A stretch of DNA of 64,000 bases from VRUE01 sp963715455 (lineage in GTDB: Bacteria > Actinomycetota > Thermoleophilia > Solirubrobacterales > 70-9), in the NCBI GenBank assembly GCA_963715455.1, contig OY970245.1, positions 2,170,001 through 2,234,000 of the forward strand. The letters are read 5' to 3'. Below the pieces are notes generated by a model, which saw only the letters and a program-made list of their open reading frames with translations, was not told the DNA's origin and did no database searches. The position numbers and the translations under genes were made by a program. Of the stretch, positions 57,809-64,000 are shown piece after piece; within the stretch, counting starts at the first letter, position 1; each line of letters starts with the position of its first letter.

Positions 57809-58587
57809 CAGTCCTCCTCCTCATCCGACTCGGTGGGACGCCACAAATCCGTGTCCACCGGCAGGAACAGGCGGTAACGGCCCAGGTACGGCTGCACCAG
57901 GATCACCTCCTGCTCGGCCCACTCGAGCCCCAAGTCATTCCACGCCATCGACCCCATCCCGGCAGGCGGTTCGGTCAGCCAAACGATGCGCACCTCCATT
58001 TCGCCGGGCCGCATCTCGAGACCGTCCCGCACCCGGTCCTCGAGGTCGAGTGCAGCTTCACTGGGATCCGTACGCTCGTTCCAGCGAGCATCGCTACTCG
58101 TCTCCAACCAGAAGCGGGGAAATTCCTGCGCCGCGCGCTCCTGGGCATAGAGGCGATTCACCTTGTAGTCGCGTTTGCTGGCGCGGCGCAGGCGGCTCGA
58201 GCCGTGTTCCTCGATCCAGGCCCGCTTGTCCTGCTCGAACTGCTCGCGGCGTTCGCTGCGACCACGCTCCGCCGCCTCGTGCTCGGTCAGGTCGCCGGTC
58301 GCCTCCGCCATCCAGCGCTCAGCCCCCTCGATGAACTCGACCGGATCCTCGGTCGGCTTGTCGAGAACCGGGTAGCCCGGCGTCGTCGTCCACGCCCTCT
58401 GCACGGCGCGAGCGCGGCGGCGAAGCTCTGCGTTAGGAAGGTCACGCAGCTCGAACGTGATCTTCCACATCTTGGGCTGCTCGATCCCCTCCTCGTCGAG
58501 ACTCTGTTCGATGTAGGCGTCGGCGATTTCGTACCGGAATTGGTACGCAACCACGCGCGGCTCGCCTTCGGGCTCGGCTAGAACCAT
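57808..58587 (-). CDS. uncharacterised 259-aa acidic protein
   Basis: A 259-residue protein with a high content of Glu, Asp and Arg. A central helical segment rich in charged residues (ERGRSERREQFEQDKRAWIE) may be a coiled coil, flanked by beta-rich parts (VAYQFRYEIADAYIEQSLDE, MEVRIVWLTEPPAG). The acidic tail ends TESDEEED. I used ATG 58587, preceded by GAAGGGAAACAAG; an in-frame start at 58665 has no RBS. Co-transcribed with the GNAT-like gene. No family recognised. Confidence 0.6.
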   Translation of the reverse strand: MVLAEPEGEPRVVAYQFRYEIADAYIEQSLDEEGIEQPKMWKITFELRDLPNAELRRRARAVQRAWTTTPGYPVLDKPTEDPVEFIEGAERWMAEATGDLTEHEAAERGRSERREQFEQDKRAWIEEHGSSRLRRASKRDYKVNRLYAQERAAQEFPRFWLETSSDARWNERTDPSEAALDLEDRVRDGLEMRPGEMEVRIVWLTEPPAGMGSMAWNDLGLEWAEQEVILVQPYLGRYRLFLPVDTDLWRPTESDEEED

Positions 58588-58744
58588 CTTGTTTCCCTTC
58601 TGCTCCCCAGAGAACCGGACCCGGATCTCACAGGTATTTGGGCCGTGGAACTCCACAACCCACAACGGGACTCCCGTCGTCTCGGTAAAAGTAGCGCACT
58701 GGTCAGATGGCGGAGGGCAAAACCGCGATCAGGCCAGGGCTGAG

Positions 58745-59569
58745 CTAATCGTCGTTCGCGGCGCGGAGCTTGTCCTGGGCCAAGGCCGTCGCGTCGAATA
58801 CTTCGCTCGGCTCGGGCACGTCGATCTCGGGGACGAAGTCGAAGTCGAAGAAATCCATGCGCATGTCGATGGTCAAGGAACCCTCGCCTCCTTCCCGTGG
58901 CTCGGACTTGACGAAACGCATGCGTCGCACCAGTCCGTTGGCGTCGATCCACGCCTCGACCCGCAGAGGAGTGCCTTTCTCTTCGGCATACGAGGCGAGA
59001 TCCTCGGCGCCTTCCTCCCGTAGGCGCTCGACGGTCTCGGAGACGCCGACCGTGCCGCGGTAGCGCGTCGTTGGCACGCCGCGCACGTCCTCGTCGCCAA
59101 GCTTCTGCACGTCACCGGTCGCCGCTTCCAGGAGTTCCAGTTCCCCCATCGCGTCGCCGTCGGCGGGGAGCGGTGTGTCCAGCCCTTGCACGAACGACGA
59201 AAAATCGAGCGCCATCCACTCGCGCCCGCCCGGCAGTGAGCCGAACTGGCTCGAACGCATATACATGACGGCTCCGTCGCCAACGACTTCCATCTCCACC
59301 GAATCCCCTGACCCGGAGCGTGGGACCGTAAGGACCGCTTGACTGCGATCCGTCTCGGCGTCGAAGACCATCTCGCCCGTGATCGTGAACGACTCCGACG
59401 GCACCGACGAGGAGACGACCGACCGCATCGCGGCCCGCCCGCCCGGTTCGCGCTGCGTCCTCTCGGCCGCCTCGGCTATCGCATTCAGCGGTCCATCGCT
59501 GTCGTCGTCACCCCCCTGCTGCCAGGCAAACACGGCAAGGGCGGCAATCAGGACTGCCAACCCGATCAC
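58745..59569 (-). CDS. membrane-anchored LppX/LprG-like lipoprotein-fold protein
   Basis: A 274-residue protein with one N-terminal hydrophobic span (MIGLAVLIAALAVFAWQQGG) and no lipobox Cys. The rest (ITGEMVFDAETDRSQAVLTV, GAVMYMRSSQFGSLPGGREW, VRGVPTTRYRGTV, RVEAWIDANGLVRRMRFVKS) follows the strand-helix pattern of LppX/LprG/LolA-like lipid carriers of actinobacteria. The start at GTG 59569 leaves no RBS, so the true N-terminus may be further upstream. Function inferred only from fold. Confidence 0.72.
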   Translation of the reverse strand: MIGLAVLIAALAVFAWQQGGDDDSDGPLNAIAEAAERTQREPGGRAAMRSVVSSSVPSESFTITGEMVFDAETDRSQAVLTVPRSGSGDSVEMEVVGDGAVMYMRSSQFGSLPGGREWMALDFSSFVQGLDTPLPADGDAMGELELLEAATGDVQKLGDEDVRGVPTTRYRGTVGVSETVERLREEGAEDLASYAEEKGTPLRVEAWIDANGLVRRMRFVKSEPREGGEGSLTIDMRMDFFDFDFVPEIDVPEPSEVFDATALAQDKLRAANDD

Positions 59570-59678
59570 GGCCTGCCAGAGGCGCCGACGGCTCGACGGC
59601 TCGCTGTCGGGCCCGGATGTCGTCGAGTCCTTCAGAGTCCCAAAAGGTATCGGTTGGGTACCGACCTACGGTGGTCAG

Positions 59679-59751
59679 CGCCCCAGGCTGGATTCGAACC
59701 AGCGACCATCGGCTTAGAAGGCCGGTGCTCTGTCCTCTGAGCTACTGGGGC
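59679..59751 (-). tRNA. tRNA-Arg (anticodon TCT)
   Basis: The minus strand folds as a 73-nt cloverleaf: acceptor GCCCCAG/CTGGGGC with discriminator G, D arm GCTC/GAGC, anticodon stem CCGGC paired with GCCGA, except for one terminal mismatch, around loop CTTCTAA (anticodon TCT) and T arm GCTGG-TTCGAAT-CCAGC. It reads AGA. CCA is not encoded. Confidence 0.94.
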
Positions 59752-59803
59752 GGGTCCGCCTAGGTTAGGCGCTGGCAAGCGGGCTTGGCGTAGGATCGGC
59801 GGC

Positions 59804-60607
59804 ATGCCGAGCGTCGATGCAGCGGGGACAGAGCTGCACTACCTGCGCGCCGGGGAAGGCGAGCCGCTGCTGCTCATCCAGGGAATGAGCGCCACGCACC
59901 TTGCCTGGGGCCGGCCCTTCCTCGACGAGCTCGAGCGCAGCTTCGAGACGATCGTCTTCGACAACCGCGGCATGGGCCTCTCGGGCCCGGCCGAGCTGCC
60001 TTTCACGACCGCCGACATGGCCGCCGACACACTCGGCCTGATGGATGCTCTCGAACTGGAGACGGCGCACGTGGTCGGCATCTCGATGGGCGGCATGATC
60101 GCCCAGGAGCTGGCCCTCGCCCACCCCGAGCGGATCCGCACGCTGACGATCGGCGCCAGCTACTGCGGCGGTCCGCAGGGGACGCTGATGGCGCCCGAGG
60201 ACCTGCAGATGCTCGGCGAGGCCTACGCCTCCGGTGAGCGTGAGCGGGTCTTCCGAGCGATGTGGGAGATCAATCTCTCCCCCGGCTTTCGCGCCGACGA
60301 CTCACGCTTCGCCGCCTTCACCGAGATGGGCTCGGCACTGCCCGCGCCGCAGCCGGTCGTGCTGCAGCAGATGCGCGCCTGCGGCGCCCATGACACGCAC
60401 GAGCGCCTCGGCCAGATCGCCCTGCCGACGCTGGTCGTCCACGGCGACGTCGATCGCCTGCTCGGCTACAACAACGGCCGGGAGATCGCCGCGCTGATCC
60501 CCGACGCCCAGCTCGAGACGCTCAGCGGCGTCGGCCACATGTTCTGGTGGGAGCAGCCACAGCGCTCGGCTGAGCTGATCCGCGAACACGCCCTGGCACT
60601 GGTCTGA
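59804..60607 (+). CDS. alpha/beta-fold hydrolase
   Basis: A 267-residue single-domain hydrolase: the oxyanion segment LLLIQGMSATHLAWG, the FDNRGMGLSGPAELP turn, the nucleophile elbow VVGISMGGMIAQE (Ser near 95), the acid loop VVHGDVDRLLGYNNG and the catalytic His in LSGVGHMFWWEQP. All three triad positions are present. Relatives include 3-oxoadipate enol-lactonase and epoxide hydrolases; the substrate is unknown. No neighbouring gene fixes its pathway. Confidence 0.92.
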   Translation: MPSVDAAGTELHYLRAGEGEPLLLIQGMSATHLAWGRPFLDELERSFETIVFDNRGMGLSGPAELPFTTADMAADTLGLMDALELETAHVVGISMGGMIAQELALAHPERIRTLTIGASYCGGPQGTLMAPEDLQMLGEAYASGERERVFRAMWEINLSPGFRADDSRFAAFTEMGSALPAPQPVVLQQMRACGAHDTHERLGQIALPTLVVHGDVDRLLGYNNGREIAALIPDAQLETLSGVGHMFWWEQPQRSAELIREHALALV

Positions 60608-60634
60608 GCGCGGCCTTCCTCCCCGCGGGCACGC

Positions 60635-62809
60635 TCAGGCCGCGCCGAGGTTGGCGCAGCCAGCCGGATCGAGCTTGCCGTTGACTTTGAAGACGTAGTC
60701 GGGCTGCGGGGTGATGTCGGGCTCTTCGACCTCGACTTCCAGCGCGGGGTCAGATTTGACCCAAGCGTAGATCGGATACCAGTAGGGCGAGTCGGCCGAG
60801 TCCTGCGTGTACTGACTGAGCACTAGGTAGTCGTAGTCGCCTTCGTTGAGCAGGCGGCGGAACTGGCGGCAGCTGGTCGCCAGGCGGTAGGTGCCGTCGG
60901 GGCCCTCGACGCCGATGTACTGGACGTAGTTGTCGAGGTTGCGGCCGTAGAAGCCGTACTGGCCGAAGAAGATCTCGCCCGAGCCGGCGATCGCGATGCG
61001 CTTGTCGCTGAGGTTGTGGGCGAAGGCGAAAGCGTCCTGCGGCCCGCCTTCCTGCAGGAAGGGAGTCGTGCGCGTGTAGTGGTGCTTGTAGTACTGCACC
61101 TCCTGGGCGCGGCCGAGGACGATGGCGAGCAGCAGGATGCTCGCCCCGGCCAGAGCGACGATTCCCCGGCTCGCCATGCGCCGCCCACGCAGCATCGTCA
61201 ACGCTGCCGGCGCCCAGACCAGCGCCAGGGTGAGGAAGACGGTGCCGACGATGTAGCCGGGGTACCAGCGCGGTGTGGTCAGCACGCCGATCGCGAAGAC
61301 CCCGGTGAGGAAGAGCAACGTCTGCCAGGCGCGGCTGTCGGGCGCCCGCAGCGGACGCGCGATCGGCAGGAGGACCAGCGCCAGGAGGAGGCCGGGCATC
61401 AGATAGCGGGTGTTGGTGAAGAAGCCGGTCGGCGAGCCCTCCTGGCCGGCGGCGGTGAGCGGCGTGAAGAGGTAGACGACCGCCGTGAGCAGCGCCGCTC
61501 CCGCCACCACGCGGAGGATCTTGTTGCGCGAACGGAAGACGATGTAGAGGGCGGCGGCCGCGGCCATGATCAGGATCAGCGGCCAGAGCGGCCCGAGCGC
61601 GTTCTCCAGCTGCGGGAAGAACCACTTGCGGTAGATCGTCGGCTCCCCGAGGTAGTGGGCGACGGCAAAGCGCGGCCGCGGGTCGAGCGGCATCTGGTCG
61701 GGGCGCGGCAGGTGCAGCGGCCCCCAGCCGATCTGCGGGATCGGGTTGCCGCCCGTGTGGATCGCCGCCCGCACATACCAGTAGCCGCCGACTACGAAGG
61801 CCGGGATGCCGATCGCCGCGGCGGTCATCCAGCGTCGCCCGGCACCGCTGACGATCACCATGCCGAGCGCGATCGCGCCAACCGGCGCCAACAGCGGCAA
61901 CTTCACCGAGATCGCCAAGCCGGCGGCGATGCCGGCGAGGATCAGCGGTCCCTTGTCGAGCAGCGGCGCGCCGCTCTCCGGCGTGTCCTGCACCGCTCCC
62001 TCGCTCGGCGCGCGGCGCTGGTGGCCGTTGATCAGAAAGGCGACAAAGGCGAGCAGGAAGGCAAGGCCCATGATGTCGTTGCGCCCCTCACCCGGCTGCG
62101 TCTCGATCATCACCCCGGCCGCGAAGACCAGCGCCCCGGCGACCAGCGTCGCCGGCCCCACCTTGTAGGGACGGCCGACGCACCAGGCGGCGAGCAGGGC
62201 GATCGCCAGCCAGATCAGATTGATCAGCGGCGAGAGCCAGTCGGTCTTGAAGAGCACGATGCCGGCCGCGTTGACCAGCTCGGCGCTGCCCGGGTAGAAC
62301 CAGGCGGCGAGCCGCAGCGGGTCAGTGAAATGCAGGTGGACGATCGAGGCGTCCTGGGCGATGCGGCCCGAGAAAGGCATGTGGTACCAGGTCGTGTCGC
62401 CGCCGAACATGCCGAAGTCGAGGCTCTGCAGCGAGGGGAAGGTCCACTCGGCGACCACCCAGGAGGCGACGCCGAGGGCGATCACCAGGGCCACCGCCTG
62501 CACCTGCGGCGCCGGCACTTCGCGGGACTTCGCCGGCGCCCGCCACCAGCCGAGCAGCGCCGCGCCGAGGCCGGTAGCGATGCAGCCGACGATCGTCCAG
62601 CCGACCGTCAGGATGCTCAGCGTGCCCAGCGCCTGCAGGGCTCCGATCAGCAGCGCCGAGGCGATCGTCGCGTCGGCGAGTCGGGCCAGCGCCCCGGAGA
62701 ACTCGGGGACGATCCAGCGCCGCAGCCAGTAGCCACCGAGGGCGAGGGCGCTGACGATGCCGATCGTCGCCAGGCAGCCGCCGATGTAGGAGCCGAAGGA
62801 GGGCGTCAC
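60635..62809 (-). CDS. polytopic GT-C-like (glycosyltransferase 39/87-type) membrane protein
   Basis: A 724-residue protein with about 12 membrane spans. A periplasmic loop after the third span carries GGDTTWYHMPFSGRIAQDAS with an Asp in the position of the GT-C catalytic DE/DD motif, followed by PGSAEL and GEGRNDIMGL. The C-terminal ~120 residues form a soluble extracytoplasmic domain (SDKRIAIAGSGEIFFGQYGF). It resembles membrane mannosyl- or arabinosyl-type transferases that use polyprenyl-phosphate sugars. The acceptor is unknown. Confidence 0.75.
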   Translation of the reverse strand: MTPSFGSYIGGCLATIGIVSALALGGYWLRRWIVPEFSGALARLADATIASALLIGALQALGTLSILTVGWTIVGCIATGLGAALLGWWRAPAKSREVPAPQVQAVALVIALGVASWVVAEWTFPSLQSLDFGMFGGDTTWYHMPFSGRIAQDASIVHLHFTDPLRLAAWFYPGSAELVNAAGIVLFKTDWLSPLINLIWLAIALLAAWCVGRPYKVGPATLVAGALVFAAGVMIETQPGEGRNDIMGLAFLLAFVAFLINGHQRRAPSEGAVQDTPESGAPLLDKGPLILAGIAAGLAISVKLPLLAPVGAIALGMVIVSGAGRRWMTAAAIGIPAFVVGGYWYVRAAIHTGGNPIPQIGWGPLHLPRPDQMPLDPRPRFAVAHYLGEPTIYRKWFFPQLENALGPLWPLILIMAAAAALYIVFRSRNKILRVVAGAALLTAVVYLFTPLTAAGQEGSPTGFFTNTRYLMPGLLLALVLLPIARPLRAPDSRAWQTLLFLTGVFAIGVLTTPRWYPGYIVGTVFLTLALVWAPAALTMLRGRRMASRGIVALAGASILLLAIVLGRAQEVQYYKHHYTRTTPFLQEGGPQDAFAFAHNLSDKRIAIAGSGEIFFGQYGFYGRNLDNYVQYIGVEGPDGTYRLATSCRQFRRLLNEGDYDYLVLSQYTQDSADSPYWYPIYAWVKSDPALEVEVEEPDITPQPDYVFKVNGKLDPAGCANLGAA

Positions 62810-62849
62810 GAGCGCGGGATGCTATTCGCCGCGCCGGGCGGGGAGCGCG

Positions 62850-63527
62850 CTAGGACGCCGCCGCGGGAATGCGACAGGAGACGCCGGTGCCGGTGAGGCC
62901 GCAGTAGCCGTTCGGCACCTTGTGCAGGTACTGCTGGTGGTAGTCCTCGGCGTAGTAGAAGGGAGCGGCGGGCTCGACCTCAGTCGTCACCGGGTCATGC
63001 CCGGCGGCGCGCAGTGCCTCGTCGTAGGCCTGCCTGGCCATTTCCGCCGTCTGCTTCTGGGCGTCGTTGGTGAAGTAGATCCCCGAGCGGTACTGCGTAC
63101 CGACGTCGTTGCCCTGGCGCATCCCCTGCGTCGGGTCGTGCTCCTCGAAGAAGACCTTAAGCAGATCCGCGTAGGAGACCTTGTTCGAGTCGAAGGCGAC
63201 CAGCACCGCCTCGGCGTGGCCGGTCTTGCCGCTGCAGACCTCCTCGTAGGTCGGGTTCGGCGTGGTTCCGTTCATGTAGCCGGCCGCGGTCGTGTAGACG
63301 CCGTCGATCGTCCAGAAGAGCCGCTCCGCCCCCCAGAAGCAACCGAGCGCGAAGTAGGCGACCTCGGTGCCCGCGGGAAAGGGCGGCTGCAGGGGCGTGC
63401 CCAGCACGGCGTGCTCCTTCGGCACGGCGAAGACCGGCTCGCTGCGGCCCGGCAGGGCCTCCTCGGGCGCCGGCATCCGCGTCTTCTCCGGGTTGAGCAT
63501 CGTCATCAGCTTGCCGAGTCGGTCCAT
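62850..63527 (-). CDS. msrA: peptide methionine-S-sulfoxide reductase MsrA
   Basis: A 225-residue MsrA that repairs oxidised methionine. The catalytic motif is FALGCFWGAERLFW (Cys near 57); the DVGTQYRSGIYF and EDYHQQYLHKVPNGYCG segments contain substrate-binding Glu/Tyr residues and a resolving Cys near the C-terminus. A 45-residue N-terminal extension precedes the catalytic domain. The start at 63527 is preceded by AGGAGACGCGCAG; a longer frame from 63551 lacks an RBS. Confidence 0.96.
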   Translation of the reverse strand: MDRLGKLMTMLNPEKTRMPAPEEALPGRSEPVFAVPKEHAVLGTPLQPPFPAGTEVAYFALGCFWGAERLFWTIDGVYTTAAGYMNGTTPNPTYEEVCSGKTGHAEAVLVAFDSNKVSYADLLKVFFEEHDPTQGMRQGNDVGTQYRSGIYFTNDAQKQTAEMARQAYDEALRAAGHDPVTTEVEPAAPFYYAEDYHQQYLHKVPNGYCGLTGTGVSCRIPAAAS

Positions 63528-63572
63528 CTGCGCGTCTCCTTTTGCTCGCAATGACCTTAGCGAGCGGATAGC

Positions 63573-63851
63573 GTGCGCCCCATCGGCTGCTTCGTCGCAC
63601 TCTTCGCCCTGATCTCGCCGCGCCTGGCGCTCTTCGTGCTCTGGCTGTTCAGCGACCTGCTGAGCCGCGCCTTCGACGACTGGATCGTCCCCCTGCTCGG
63701 CTTCTTCCTGCTGCCCTGGACGACGCTCGCCTACGCGGTCATGTGGAGCGCCGGGAGCAACGGCGTCGAGGGCTTCGAGTGGTTCCTCGTCATCCTCGCC
63801 TTCGTCTTCGACCTCGGCTCCTACGCCGGTGGCCGACGGCAGCGCGACTGA
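63573..63851 (+). CDS. small membrane protein
   Basis: A 92-residue hydrophobic protein with three predicted spans (PIGCFVALFALISPRLALFV, IVPLLGFFLLPWTTLAYAV, WFLVILAFVFDLGSYAGG), resembling small actinobacterial membrane proteins of unknown role. It diverges from msrA across 45 nt. Function unknown. Confidence 0.75.
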   Translation: MRPIGCFVALFALISPRLALFVLWLFSDLLSRAFDDWIVPLLGFFLLPWTTLAYAVMWSAGSNGVEGFEWFLVILAFVFDLGSYAGGRRQRD

Positions 63852-63863
63852 GTGGAGCGGCGA

Positions 63864-64000
63864 CTAGTAGAGGGTGGCGTCGTCGGGAACCGGGTAGGCA
63901 ACCCGTACGTGCGACTTGGAGACGACCATGAAGGGTCTTTTGTCCACGTCACCGCCCATCAGTGATGAGACTTCGGCATTGACCAGCGGGATGAACATGA
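63864..64000 (-). CDS. unidentified gene, C-terminal fragment cut by the window edge
   Basis: The minus-strand frame is open to the window end and ends with MVVSKSHVRVAYPVPDDATL before the stop at 63864. Only ~45 residues are visible, so no function can be assigned. Confidence 0.4.
   Translation of the reverse strand, partial: MFIPLVNAEVSSLMGGDVDKRPFMVVSKSHVRVAYPVPDDATLY

Noticed and set aside
60743..60770. Third copy of the 37-bp repeat
   Set aside because: GGGTCAGATTTGACCC shares only the GGTCA/TGACC halves and is a plain palindrome inside a coding region; similarity is too low.
61016..62896. A 626-codon plus-strand frame
   Set aside because: It is opposite the polytopic membrane protein and consists of Arg/Asp/Gly/Gln-rich shadow sequence.
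1..64000. CRISPR array, prophage or complete insertion sequence
   Set aside because: No regularly spaced repeats, no integrase or transposase and no phage structural block are visible.

Overview
This is a high-GC, gene-dense window from a bacterial chromosome. Codon bias toward G/C in third positions, GTG starts, ATGA start/stop overlaps, no CCA encoded at tRNA 3' ends, many secreted proteins of the NHL, DUF11 and camelysin-like types, an MmpL transporter and a mycobactin-type lysine N-hydroxylase all point to an actinobacterium. My best guess is Thermoleophilia/Solirubrobacterales; that is inference from gene style, with no marker gene present. There is no prophage, CRISPR array or complete insertion sequence.

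Layout. 1-1.3 kb: end of a probable TetR gene, an SRPBCC protein and a beta-carbonic anhydrase. 11.2-1.3 kb (minus strand): one tightly packed transcription unit. It begins with a 73-nt tRNA carrying anticodon UAA but a short variable loop. It continues with an arginyl-tRNA-synthetase paralogue, a fused aminodeoxychorismate synthase, a GNAT, an HDAC-like deacylase, a chorismate mutase, a cytochrome P450, an MbtG-like N-hydroxylase and a PQQ-propeller lipoprotein. Nearly every junction overlaps by 1-4 nt. I read it as a candidate undescribed biosynthetic operon with its own tRNA and synthetase; it is the main discovery of the window.

11.3-25.7 kb: mostly metabolic and envelope genes (two-component system, VapBC, a cNMP-binding/thioredoxin-reductase fusion, isocitrate-lyase-like enzyme, MmpL transporter, Baeyer-Villiger monooxygenase) plus a frameshifted flippase. 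25.8-29 kb: a co-directional surface-protein set (two camelysin/TasA-like proteins and a partner) behind a structured leader. 29-31.5 kb: a VOC protein, a ZIP transporter interrupted by an in-frame TGA, and an AT-richer secreted-protein gene. 32-39.7 kb: one 2558-residue secreted protein with three near-identical NHL blocks and a C-terminal trypsin-like protease. 39.9-45.7 kb: an acylphosphatase/LigD-phosphoesterase fusion, a DUF11/RTX-like protein, a CocE-type hydrolase and a small ATPase-like/HD-domain pair.

45.9-51.4 kb: remnants of a MazEF-like locus, then a compact four-gene island (two genes on each strand, converging) with a DyP-type peroxidase, two members of one uncharacterised family and a 528-aa protein of unknown function; this is the second candidate novel system. 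51.5-64 kb: a secreted intradiol dioxygenase, tRNA-His, tRNA-Arg, amidotransferase, sterol-desaturase-type hydroxylase, small regulators, an uncharacterised GNAT pair, an alpha/beta hydrolase, a GT-C-like membrane protein and MsrA. Two perfect inverted repeats (16.7 and 54.5 kb) act as shared terminators between convergent genes, and a 37-bp imperfect palindrome occurs twice (6.8 and 53.5 kb).
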